Program-made: the position numbers and the translations under genes
The notes under the pieces: generated by a model
What the model was told of the DNA's origin: nothing
Seen by the model: the letters and a program-made list of their open reading frames with translations, nothing else
The model's database searches: none
NCBI RefSeq assembly: GCF_002729955.1
Contig: NZ_PBYA01000010.1
Span: forward strand, 1-46,307
DNA: 46,307 nucleotides
Origin: Salinisphaera sp.
Lineage (GTDB): Bacteria; Pseudomonadota; Gammaproteobacteria; Nevskiales; Salinisphaeraceae
Direction: 5' to 3'
In this document: positions 1 through 7,585 of the stretch, in pieces
How the letters are laid out: each line of letters begins with the position of its first letter
Numbering within the stretch: the stretch's first letter is position 1

Positions 1-233
1 AGATAGATGCCCTGCAACAGCACGCCGGCAACCAGCGCGTTGGCCCAGGCCCGCAGACCGCGCGGCCAGGGCGCGCCCACGGCGACGGCGATGATCACGA
101 ATGCAACGACCGTGAGCGCATAGCGGTAGCACAGAAACGTCAGCGGATCGGAATAGGGCGCGACCAGTCGTGCGGCGATGAAGCCGGTCGACCAGATCAG
201 CACGAAGAACAGGGGCAGGGCACGGGCCAGCAT
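1..233 (-). CDS. EamA/DMT-family membrane transporter, N-terminal part
   Basis: Reading leftward from an ATG at 233, the frame is open to the window edge and gives 77 residues of a hydrophobic protein starting MLARALPLFFVLIWSTGF, followed by an ARLVAPYSDPLTFLCYRY stretch. This matches the first two helices of EamA (drug/metabolite transporter) permeases, where a W-S-T/S-G-F motif in helix 1 and a D-P-x-x-F-x-x-x-R motif at the start of helix 2 are typical. The 3' part lies outside the window, so length and substrate are unknown. It starts 45 bp after the stop of the hydrolase gene on the same strand, so the two may be co-transcribed. It is too short inside the window to say more than the family. 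Confidence 0.75.
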   Translation of the reverse strand, partial: MLARALPLFFVLIWSTGFIAARLVAPYSDPLTFLCYRYALTVVAFVIIAVAVGAPWPRGLRAWANALVAGVLLQGIY

Positions 234-278
234 CAGGTCATCCGGTCGGGGGCTTGGACGGGCAGCGACGGCAGGCGA

Positions 279-1532
279 TCATTGGTCGAGATCGGCGCTG
301 GTGGCCCAGTTGGGCATGAGGTCGTTGCTGGGCTGTTTCTTGTCGAGCAGCTTGTGCGCGGTTTCCACGCCGGCGATGGGCAGGCCCGTGGGGTCGAGCT
401 TGCCGATCTGGACCAGCACCGAGGCCTGATCCCAGTAGATATGCTCGTTGTAGAGCTTGTTGCCGCGAAAGGTCACGATCGCCACGAACGGAATCTCGAC
501 GTATTTGCCGGTGGGCTCGATGCCCGGCAGCAGCCAGTCGATTTCGCAGTCGTGGGTGAAGCAGAGCACGAACTCGTCGACCATGCGATCGACCCCGACC
601 GTGCGCGAGATCGGCTTCATCTGCAGATCGGCCGGGTTCTTCGGGATGAAATGGTGTTTGTAGAACCGCTTGAGATAGTCGTGGCCGGTGCCGCCGGTCA
701 TGGTCGGCACATGGTTCACATAGGGCTCGGCCACCATGGTCTTCATGGTTTCATCGACGTCGCGGGCGGCGAATTCCAGCTCGAAGTGATGATCGGCCAG
801 GGCGGCCAGGTCGTAGCGCGGCCCAAGCGCAGCCCGCAGCACGCCCAGCGTACGGGTATGCGCCAGCCGCGCCGCCCCGGGGTTGTAGTGGTCGTTGCCC
901 CAGCGATTGAAGGCATGATCGGCGTTGTCGTAGACGAACACCTGGGCGTCCGGGTTGCCGGCAAACGCGCTGCGAATTTTCTCGATCGTCTCGGGGGGCG
1001 AGAACTTGTCCAGGCCGCCGAAGTGCAGCGCCATCGGACAGTCGATCGCCTCGGCCAAATCCAGCGACTCGTCGATGCCCACGCCGTAGTAGCCGACCGC
1101 GCAGTCCACGTCGCAATGGGCAGCCGCCAGATAGGCGAGCTTGCCGCCCAGGCAGAAACCCACCACGCCCACGTCACCGCGCCGCGGTTCGGCCACGACT
1201 TCGTCCGTGGCCCGGGCGGCGGCTACGGTGGCGCCGATATCGGCCACGGTGCGCTCGACGTTCAGATTCTGGAAATAGCCGAAGGCCTGTTCGAAGTCTT
1301 CCGGGCTATAACCCAGTTCGATGCCCGGCTCGAACTGATGAAACAGATCGGGCGCAATGGCGACATAGCCTTCTTCGGCATAGAACTCGCAGACCTCGCG
1401 GATATGGCGATTCACGCCGAATATTTCCTGCAGCACGATCACGGCGGGGCCATGGCCGGCTTCCGGCAGGGCGCGATAGGCGCTGAAACGGCTGCCGTCG
1501 GGGGCGTCGATCTGAATCGTGTGGGTGCTCAT
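279..1532 (-). CDS. Dienelactone hydrolase fused to a SnoaL-like domain
   Basis: A 417-residue protein with two parts. Residues about 1-235 are a dienelactone hydrolase (carboxymethylenebutenolidase-type alpha/beta hydrolase): VLQEIFGVN near the start, nucleophile Cys in GVVGFCLGGK, an Asp in GGLDKFSPPE and a His in DNADHAFNRWG form the Cys-Asp-His triad. Residues about 240-400 look like a SnoaL/NTF2-fold polyketide-cyclase-like domain. The family hydrolyses dienelactones and related esters in the cytoplasm; the role of the added domain is unknown. The frame is open further upstream, but MSTHTIQID at 1532 is preferred because the domain begins there and an AGGCAG-like ribosome site precedes it. 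A 452-codon open frame on the opposite strand is its shadow. Confidence 0.85.
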   Translation of the reverse strand: MSTHTIQIDAPDGSRFSAYRALPEAGHGPAVIVLQEIFGVNRHIREVCEFYAEEGYVAIAPDLFHQFEPGIELGYSPEDFEQAFGYFQNLNVERTVADIGATVAAARATDEVVAEPRRGDVGVVGFCLGGKLAYLAAAHCDVDCAVGYYGVGIDESLDLAEAIDCPMALHFGGLDKFSPPETIEKIRSAFAGNPDAQVFVYDNADHAFNRWGNDHYNPGAARLAHTRTLGVLRAALGPRYDLAALADHHFELEFAARDVDETMKTMVAEPYVNHVPTMTGGTGHDYLKRFYKHHFIPKNPADLQMKPISRTVGVDRMVDEFVLCFTHDCEIDWLLPGIEPTGKYVEIPFVAIVTFRGNKLYNEHIYWDQASVLVQIGKLDPTGLPIAGVETAHKLLDKKQPSNDLMPNWATSADLDQ

Positions 1533-1618
1533 AAATACTGCCTGGCTCATGCAACGATGGCGCATTATCGGGCAGCGGCGGATACAGGCCAAACGCGGCG
1601 CTGGGATCGGAGGTTATC

Positions 1619-1655
1619 AAATGATCAGAAAATAATATAAAATGATCATATGATT
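1619..1655 (+). promoter_or_regulatory. AT-rich operator/promoter of the Xre-RES toxin-antitoxin operon
   Basis: This AT-rich patch stands out from its GC-rich surroundings just before the antitoxin gene. It holds two copies of AAATGATCA starting at 1619 and 1640, exactly 21 bp (two helical turns) apart, each containing the palindrome TGATCA. A perfect 10-bp palindrome ATCATATGAT lies at 1645-1654. Antitoxins of this family usually repress their own operon, so these are likely binding sites (inference). A GGAG ribosome site at 1660-1663 sits 6 bp before the ATG. Confidence 0.6.
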
Positions 1656-1669
1656 AATCGGAGCCGGTC

Positions 1670-2095
1670 ATGACATCAGCTGCTGCCGTCCAAAAAGAAG
1701 CCCGTGCGGATATTCACGACGTCGAGCTGCGTCGTCGGGTCAGCCCCGGTGCGCTGCGAAGCTGGTTCGGTATTGCCCGCCAGTGGGGGCTGACCGATAT
1801 TCAGGCCGCACGCCTGCTGGGGACGCCGACAAGTACGTACCGGCGCTGGAAGCGTGCGCCCGATATCACCCTGGATGTCGGCCAGATGGAGCGGTTGTCT
1901 TTGTTGCTGGGTATCTACAAGAGCCTGGAAATGCTGCTGCCACGCGCGGATGCGGCCGATGGCTGGATCAAGCAGCCCAACCGCAACCCGTTGTTCGGCG
2001 GCAGCACCCCGTTGGAGCGCATGCTGGCCGGGCATATCGAGGATCTGGCCGTGGTGCGTCGTCATCTGGACGCCGAGCGTGGCGGCTGGGCATGA
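1670..2095 (+). CDS. Xre/MbcA/ParS-type antitoxin
   Basis: A 141-residue protein of the Xre/MbcA/ParS antitoxin family. Residues about 25-60 form a helix-turn-helix region (ITDIQAARLLG-like helix, then TSTYRRWKR). The C-terminal half contains the toxin-binding domain with the typical N-P-L-F-G-G-S/T-P-L-E-R-M-L segment near residues 107-119. Such proteins bind and neutralise a RES-domain toxin and often repress the operon. The stop overlaps the start of the RES gene by 4 bp (ATGA), so translation is coupled. AT-rich repeats immediately upstream are probable operators. The identification rests on both domain pattern and gene pairing. Confidence 0.88.
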   Translation: MTSAAAVQKEARADIHDVELRRRVSPGALRSWFGIARQWGLTDIQAARLLGTPTSTYRRWKRAPDITLDVGQMERLSLLLGIYKSLEMLLPRADAADGWIKQPNRNPLFGGSTPLERMLAGHIEDLAVVRRHLDAERGGWA

Positions 2096-2811
2096 GCGCT
2101 TCGGCCGTCGAAAGCTTTCCGCGTCGCCGCGTGCGCTGGCGGCCGAGCTATCGCATCGTGCCCTCGCGTTTTCCGCCGCGGGGGCTGTTCGACCGCGTTG
2201 CCGATCCGGCCGACCTGGAGGCGACCTTCGCGGTCGAGTCGCTCACCAACGACCGCCTGCGCGACGAAGTAGGCGAGCTGTCGCGGGTGCCGCGTGAAGA
2301 ACGGATGACCGGCCCGGGAGCAACCCCGGTGATGGCTGCCTTCACCCACGTCAATCCGGCCGGTTCGCGCTTCTCGGATGGCAGCTTTGGCGTGTTCTAT
2401 GCGGCGAAAAGCGAAGCCACGGCAGTACGCGAGACGGTGTTTCATCGCGAGCGTTTTCTGGCCGACAGCGCCCAGCCGCCGATGACCATCGAAATGCGCG
2501 TCTATCAGGTCGATGTGGATGGGGCTCTGCGCGACCTGCGCGGCCAGGCCGAAGCAAAGCCCTTGCTCGACCCCTACAGCTACGCGCAGTCGCAACGCTA
2601 CGGCGTGCAGGCGTACACAGCGAGCGAGAGCGGCATCGTCTACCCGAGCGTGCGGGATGCGGGGGGCGAATGCGTGGCGGTGCTGCGGGCGTCAGCCCTC
2701 TCGCCGGCGGTCCAGGGGCGACATTTCGGCTATATCTGGGACGGTAGCTGCATCACCGATGTCGTCACCCTCGGTGAAAGCGGGATCGAGCCCCACGGCG
2801 ATCGCCGCTAG
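2092..2811 (+). CDS. RES-domain toxin
   Basis: A 239-residue RES-family toxin, cognate to the antitoxin it overlaps by 4 bp. The frame is open far upstream, but the ATG at 2092 is chosen for the ATGA overlap and because YRIVPSRFPP, the usual RES N-terminus, follows at once. The three family signature residues are visible: Arg in YRIVPSR, Glu in SEATAVRETVFHRE, and Ser in ASESGIVYPSVR. Characterised RES toxins degrade or phosphorolyse NAD+, causing growth arrest; that activity is inferred here. The gene ends in a CTAG shared with the stop codon of the convergent response-regulator gene. Confidence 0.88.
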   Translation: MSASAVESFPRRRVRWRPSYRIVPSRFPPRGLFDRVADPADLEATFAVESLTNDRLRDEVGELSRVPREERMTGPGATPVMAAFTHVNPAGSRFSDGSFGVFYAAKSEATAVRETVFHRERFLADSAQPPMTIEMRVYQVDVDGALRDLRGQAEAKPLLDPYSYAQSQRYGVQAYTASESGIVYPSVRDAGGECVAVLRASALSPAVQGRHFGYIWDGSCITDVVTLGESGIEPHGDRR

Positions 2812-3359
2812 AAACGTACCGGCTTCTTGTCGAGCTTGCGTTGCAGGGTGCGCCGATGCAGCCCCAGCGCGCGAGCAGCTTCGGAAATATTGCCGTCGTG
2901 TTCGGCCAGCACGCGCTGGATATGCTCCCATTCCAGACGTTTCAACGACATGCGCTCGCCGGGGGCGCTCGGCGCGGCGGCATCGCTGTCGTCGGCGAGC
3001 GCGGCCAGCACCGTGGGCGCATCGACGGGCTTTGCCAGATAACCGGCCGCGCCGCGCTGCATGGCGGTGACGGTCGTGGCAATACTGGCATAGCCGGTGA
3101 GCACCGTGATCCGTACGCCTGCCACGCGCTCGCATAGCGGTGCGATCAGATCGAGTCCGGACACCTCGTCGCCGAGATTCAAATCGAGCAGCACATGGCT
3201 GGGCTGCCATTGTTCGGCATGTTCGAGCGCGCTGGCGGGGTCGTGGGCCAGTGCGGTTTCGATACCCCGCCGGTCCAGCGCGCGGGCGAGCGTGGCCGCG
3301 AAGACCGGATCGTCGTCGACCAGCAGTACGCGCATGATCCGGGCCTTTGCTGCGTTCAT
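2808..3359 (-). CDS. RegA/PrrA/ActR-like response regulator
   Basis: A 183-residue two-domain response regulator. Residues about 9-125 are a receiver domain with the acidic pocket DDD at 15-17, phospho-acceptor Asp59 in HVLLDLNL, and Lys110 in YLAKPVD. Residues about 138-178 are a Fis-type helix-turn-helix (NISEAARALGLHRRTLQRKL), the layout and C-terminus typical of RegA/PrrA/ActR global redox regulators. The ATG at 3359 overlaps the stop of the upstream kinase gene by 4 bp, so the pair forms one unit. RegA-type regulators control respiration, carbon and nitrogen genes in response to redox state; which genes are controlled here cannot be told from the window. Confidence 0.85.
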   Translation of the reverse strand: MNAAKARIMRVLLVDDDPVFAATLARALDRRGIETALAHDPASALEHAEQWQPSHVLLDLNLGDEVSGLDLIAPLCERVAGVRITVLTGYASIATTVTAMQRGAAGYLAKPVDAPTVLAALADDSDAAAPSAPGERMSLKRLEWEHIQRVLAEHDGNISEAARALGLHRRTLQRKLDKKPVRF

Positions 3360-4630
3360 GACCGGGCCGTCTGTGACGACAGCGGTATGGCGACCTGGGT
3401 GCGCGTACCCCCCTCGGGCCGACGCTTGAGGCTGATTTCGCCGCCCAGGCGTTCGAGGCTCACATGGGAGACGATCAGGCCGAGCCCGCGGCCGTCGCGC
3501 TTGCTCGAAAAGCGGATACGCCCGGCCCGGGCGGTATCGGCATCGGCGATGCCGCGGCCTTCGTCGTCGATGGTCAGCACAAGGCGTGTCTCAAGGCGTT
3601 GTGCTGCGATATCCACCCGGCTGCTGGCGTTGGCCTGCGAGGCATCGGCGGCGTTGTTGAGCACGTTGGTCAAGGCCTGAGCCAGAGCGGTTTCGTCGTC
3701 TAACGACGCAGTATTGAGGGCGGGGTCGATATCCACCGTGGCCTGGATTTCCGGTCGCATCAATCGCCAGCGAGCCACGATTCGATCGAGCGCGGCGGGG
3801 GCGGCCACCGGCGTTGCACTCGCGGGCTCGGCGGGTTCGGCCGCGCCGAGCAGCTGGTCGATCTGGTGCGCGCACAGGGCAAGCTGTTGCTCGAGCACGG
3901 CCAGGTCGGCCTGTAGCGGCGTATCGGCGGCCTCGGTATCGCGCAGCTCGGAGACGATCACCGACATCGTCGACAGTGGCGTGCTCAGTTCATGTGCCGC
4001 GCCCGCCGCGAGCGCGCCGATGGCGGTGATCTGTTCGTTGCGCAGCATCTGCTCGCGGGCGGCGGCCAGCGAGCGATCGCGCCGTCGTACCGCCGAGGCC
4101 ATGCTGCCCACGAAGATCACCAGCAACGCCGCACTGACCACGAAGGTGGCCCACATACCCAGCACATGCAGGGTGAAGTCGCCGTGATGCCCGGCCATCG
4201 ACGCCGGATAGAGAAAGCGCAGCAGCAGCGCGGTATAGGCCCCGCCGGCCAGGGCGGCCACCAGCCAGGCCTGGGCGCGTGGCAGGGCCGCGGCGGCAAT
4301 CGCGATCGGCAGCAGATAGAGCGAGACGAACGCGCTCGACGAACCGCCGGTACAGGCAAGCCAGGCGGTGAGGGCGCCCACGTCGAGCAGCAGATGGGCC
4401 AGCAGTTCGGCCTGGGTGGCCGGGCGGGGTCGGCGCAGGCTCCAGCCGATCAGGGCATTGATCGCGGCCACCACCGCGCTGACCGCGAGCAGGCCATCGG
4501 TATTGACGCGGACCTGCGCCAGCATCGGCGCGACGGCGACCGCCGACAGGACGCAGGCAATCGCGCCCCAGCGCAGCCAGTGCAGCCAGGCCAGCAGCCG
4601 GATGGGCGTAAGTCTAAAAACAGCCTGCAT
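3356..4630 (-). CDS. RegB/PrrB-like membrane sensor histidine kinase
   Basis: A 424-residue histidine kinase with about six membrane helices (residues 10-180) and a cytoplasmic kinase core. His213 lies in AAHELSTPLSTM. The N-box is near 322-329 (NVLNNAAD), G1 near 356-360 (DEGRG) and G2 near 380-385 (GRGLGL). Gene order and the partner suggest RegB. In RegB the ubiquinone-sensing loop is GGxxNPF; here residues 95-101 read GGSSSAF, so the Asn-Pro is missing. A Cys at 253 (ALCAHQ) sits about where RegB has its redox-active Cys. It overlaps the downstream regulator by 4 bp. The family assignment is good; the exact signal is uncertain because of the altered loop. Confidence 0.8.
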   Translation of the reverse strand: MQAVFRLTPIRLLAWLHWLRWGAIACVLSAVAVAPMLAQVRVNTDGLLAVSAVVAAINALIGWSLRRPRPATQAELLAHLLLDVGALTAWLACTGGSSSAFVSLYLLPIAIAAAALPRAQAWLVAALAGGAYTALLLRFLYPASMAGHHGDFTLHVLGMWATFVVSAALLVIFVGSMASAVRRRDRSLAAAREQMLRNEQITAIGALAAGAAHELSTPLSTMSVIVSELRDTEAADTPLQADLAVLEQQLALCAHQIDQLLGAAEPAEPASATPVAAPAALDRIVARWRLMRPEIQATVDIDPALNTASLDDETALAQALTNVLNNAADASQANASSRVDIAAQRLETRLVLTIDDEGRGIADADTARAGRIRFSSKRDGRGLGLIVSHVSLERLGGEISLKRRPEGGTRTQVAIPLSSQTARS

Positions 4631-4690
4631 GGGCTCGGGTCGGTCGGTTCGACCGCCTAGAATAACGGGTGTCGTGCCCGCGGGCCGCCG

Positions 4691-4709
4691 CCTGCGACAA
4701 TCGGTCGCA
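4691..4709 (-). terminator. Stem-loop downstream of the EamA gene
   Basis: A perfect 7-bp inverted repeat (CTGCGAC, loop AATCG, GTCGCAG) sits 4 bp past the stop of the EamA transporter gene read leftward. There is no T-run after it, so it may be a transcript-end stabiliser or a rho-dependent pause rather than a classical terminator. Confidence 0.35.
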
Positions 4710-4712
4710 GCA

Positions 4713-5612
4713 TCAACGCCGGCCGCGCTCGGCCAGGGCGATGCCGCCGAGCACCAGCGTCAAAGCGACGACATGAAAGACGTGCAGGCGCTCGCCCAGC
4801 AGGAGCACCGACAGCAGGGTGCCGAATATCGGGACCAGGTTCAGGAAGATGCCCGCCCGGTTGCCGCCGATCAGTTCGTTGCCGCGAATGAAGGCGCTCT
4901 GCGCGATCAGACCCGGCACCAGTGCCGCAAACGCGACCACGGACAGGCCGATCGCATCCGGCCAGACGATCGTGTTGGTGGCGAACTCCCAGCCAGCAAA
5001 GGGCAGTGAGCCGGCCCATGCAGTGGCCGAGATCACGGCGATAAAACTCAGCCAGTGCATCGGCGGTTTGATCCGCAGCGCTGCGGTATAACCGCCGTAA
5101 CAGGTGATGGCCACCAGCATGAGCGCATCGCCGCGGTTGAGATCGAGCGCGAGCAGTCGAGACAGCTGGCCACCGGATACGATCAATGCCACGCCGGACA
5201 CGGTGATCACAAAGCCCAGCAGCTGGCGCGCGGTGATGGTTTCACGCAGCAGCAGAAAGTTGAGCGCAAAAATCACCCCCGGCATGCCGGCCTGTTCGAT
5301 CACCACGTTGATCGCACTCGTATGATTGAGCGCGCTGTAAAGGGCCGCGTTGAAGCCGGTAAAACCGATCGCACCGTAGGCGACGAGCAACGGCGCATGC
5401 CGACGAATGACCGGCCAGTCCTGCTTGAGATAGGGCCAGGCGAAGGGCAAGGCGGCAATGAACGCACCACCCCAGCGCAGGTGAGTGAGCAGCAGCGGGC
5501 TGATATGGCCGACCGCGAACTTGCCGGCGACCGCGTTCAGCCCCCAGGCCAGTGTGGTGGCAACGAGCAGCGGATAGGCGAGCGCGGCCTTCTGGGCAGC
5601 GGCGCGCGGCAT
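4713..5612 (-). CDS. EamA/DMT-family transporter
   Basis: A 299-residue integral membrane protein of the EamA drug/metabolite transporter superfamily with about ten helices as two EamA repeats. Typical motifs are ATTLAWGLNAVAGKFAV in helix 1, LTHLRWGGAF in helix 2 and the repeat-2 end NLVPIFGTLLSVLLLGE. The start at 5612 (MPRAAAQK) is preferred over an upstream in-frame ATG because it forms a TGATG overlap with the stop of the ABC exporter gene. Substrates of this family are metabolites or amino acids and cannot be predicted here. A second, partial EamA gene lies at the left edge of the window. Confidence 0.88.
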   Translation of the reverse strand: MPRAAAQKAALAYPLLVATTLAWGLNAVAGKFAVGHISPLLLTHLRWGGAFIAALPFAWPYLKQDWPVIRRHAPLLVAYGAIGFTGFNAALYSALNHTSAINVVIEQAGMPGVIFALNFLLLRETITARQLLGFVITVSGVALIVSGGQLSRLLALDLNRGDALMLVAITCYGGYTAALRIKPPMHWLSFIAVISATAWAGSLPFAGWEFATNTIVWPDAIGLSVVAFAALVPGLIAQSAFIRGNELIGGNRAGIFLNLVPIFGTLLSVLLLGERLHVFHVVALTLVLGGIALAERGRR

Positions 5613-7474
5613 CAGTGCACGATTCGCGGGTCGTTCGTGTTCGCGCCGTCCTCGGCCAGGAAACCGCCGGACTGCATCTGCCAAAGGCGTGCATAGAGCC
5701 CGCCGGCGGCGAGCAGCTCGGCGTGGGTGCCGGCTTCCACGATCGCGCCATCGTCGATCACGATCAGCCGGTCGAGTTCGGCGATGGTAGACAGCCGATG
5801 CGCGATCGCGATCACGGTCTTGTTGTCCATGAGGCGGTGCAGGTTCTCGGTGATCGCGGCTTCCACCTCCGAATCCAGTGCCGAGGTAGCCTCGTCGAGC
5901 AGCAGAATCGGCGCGTTCTTGAGCATGACGCGGGCCAGGGCGATACGCTGGCGCTGGCCACCCGAAAGCTTCACGCCGCGTTCGCCCACCATGGCATCGA
6001 GGCCGCGCCGGCCCTGGGCATCCACCAGATCATCGATGAAGTCGCGTGCGTGGGCCGCCACCAGTGCAGCCTCGACCTCGGCATCGCTGGCGTCGGGGCG
6101 GCCGTAGCGGACGTTGTCGCCCACCGAGCGATGCAGCAGCGCGGTGTCCTGGGTGACCATGCCGATATTCTCGCGCAGCGATGCCTGGGTGACGCCCGCG
6201 ACGTTCTGGCCGTCGATGGTGATGGCACCGGATTCCACGTCGTGAAAACGCAGCAGCAGCGACAGCAGCGTCGACTTGCCGGCGCCGGAGCGCCCCACCA
6301 GGCCGACCTTTTCGCCGGGCGCGACCGTGAGCGAAAGGTTTTCGATCACCCCCGTGCCGCGCCCATAGTGGAAGCCGACCTTGTCGAAGGCGATCGCGCC
6401 CTCGCGCACGGTCAGGCGGGTCGCATCGGGGGCGTCGACCAGCGCCTGGGTCCTGGAGAAGGTAGCCATGCCGTCGCGCAGGGTGCCGATATTCTCGAAC
6501 AGCTGCGAGACTTCCCACATGATCCACTGCGCCATGCCGTTGATGCGCAGCACCAGGCCGAGTGCGGCCGCGATCGCCCCGCCCGTGATCAGGTTCGACT
6601 GCCACAGCCCGATGCCGAGGGCGGCGACCGCGATCAACAGCAGCGAATTGAGCAGATACAGGCTGGCGTAGAAGCCATTGACCTTGCGCATCTGGGCATA
6701 GACCGTGCTCAAGAACGCCTGCATGCTCTGGCGGGCATAGTCGCCCTCGCGTTCGGTATGGGCGAACAGCTTGACCGTGGCGATATTGGTATAGGCATCG
6801 ACCACGCGCCCGGTCATCGCCGCTCGTGCATCGGCCTGGCGTTCGGCCACCCGGCCCAGGCGCGGCACGAAATAACGCAGCAGGGCGATATAGCCGGCCA
6901 GCCAGAACACGAACGGTATGGCCAGGCGCCAGTCCGCGCCGGCCACCAGCACCACGATGCCGGTGAAATACACGGCTACATAGAGCATCACATCCAGGAA
7001 CTTCATGACCGTTTCGCGCACGGCGAGCGCGGTCTGCATGAGCTTGGTGGCGATGCGCCCGGCGAACTCGTCCTGAAAGAAGGTCAGCGACTGGCCGAGC
7101 AGCCAGCGATGCACCGTCCAGCGAAAACGCATGGGGAAATTGCCGGAGAGCGCCTGAAACGTGACCAGCCCCTCGATGAACACCAGCAGCGGCAGTACGA
7201 CGAGGATCACCACCGCCATGCCCGACAGCGCCAGCGCATTGTCGGCCACGAACGTCTCGCGCGGCGAATTCGCGAACCAGTCGACGATATGGCCGAGAAA
7301 GGCGAACAGCGAGACTTCGATGACGGAAATGGTCGCGGTAAGCACCGCCATGGCGACAAGCAACGGCCAGACCGGCTTCGCATAAAAGGCGATAAAGCGC
7401 AGCAGGCTGTCGCTGGGCGGCGTACGGCCGTCGTCCGGAAAAGGCGCGACCAGGCGTTCGAACAGACCAAACAT
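5612..7474 (-). CDS. ABC exporter (fused membrane and ATPase domains, MsbA-like type)
   Basis: A 620-residue half-transporter: a six-helix exporter domain (residues about 35-330) followed by an ATP-binding domain (about 365-600). The ATPase has Walker A GRSGAGKST at 394-402, signature LSGGQRQR, Walker B ILLLDEATSALD and the H-loop IAHRLST, all intact. It would work as a homodimer in the inner membrane exporting lipids, drugs or peptides; the substrate is unknown. It is the first gene of a pair with the EamA transporter, overlapping by one base. A very long open frame on the opposite strand (5552-9073) covers it and the next gene and is a GC-driven shadow. Confidence 0.9.
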   Translation of the reverse strand: MFGLFERLVAPFPDDGRTPPSDSLLRFIAFYAKPVWPLLVAMAVLTATISVIEVSLFAFLGHIVDWFANSPRETFVADNALALSGMAVVILVVLPLLVFIEGLVTFQALSGNFPMRFRWTVHRWLLGQSLTFFQDEFAGRIATKLMQTALAVRETVMKFLDVMLYVAVYFTGIVVLVAGADWRLAIPFVFWLAGYIALLRYFVPRLGRVAERQADARAAMTGRVVDAYTNIATVKLFAHTEREGDYARQSMQAFLSTVYAQMRKVNGFYASLYLLNSLLLIAVAALGIGLWQSNLITGGAIAAALGLVLRINGMAQWIMWEVSQLFENIGTLRDGMATFSRTQALVDAPDATRLTVREGAIAFDKVGFHYGRGTGVIENLSLTVAPGEKVGLVGRSGAGKSTLLSLLLRFHDVESGAITIDGQNVAGVTQASLRENIGMVTQDTALLHRSVGDNVRYGRPDASDAEVEAALVAAHARDFIDDLVDAQGRRGLDAMVGERGVKLSGGQRQRIALARVMLKNAPILLLDEATSALDSEVEAAITENLHRLMDNKTVIAIAHRLSTIAELDRLIVIDDGAIVEAGTHAELLAAGGLYARLWQMQSGGFLAEDGANTNDPRIVH

Positions 7475-7585
7475 CGGCGAACGGGCGACAACGCGCCGGG
7501 TTGCGAAAGGCGCGCCAGTCTAGCCTATGTCGGTTACGTCGACAGCCGTGGGTTGTTAGACCGGCTCGGCGCCATCGTGGACGGA

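Noticed and set aside
282-1640. A 452-codon open frame on the plus strand
   Set aside because: Mirror of the dienelactone hydrolase gene, no recognisable protein features.
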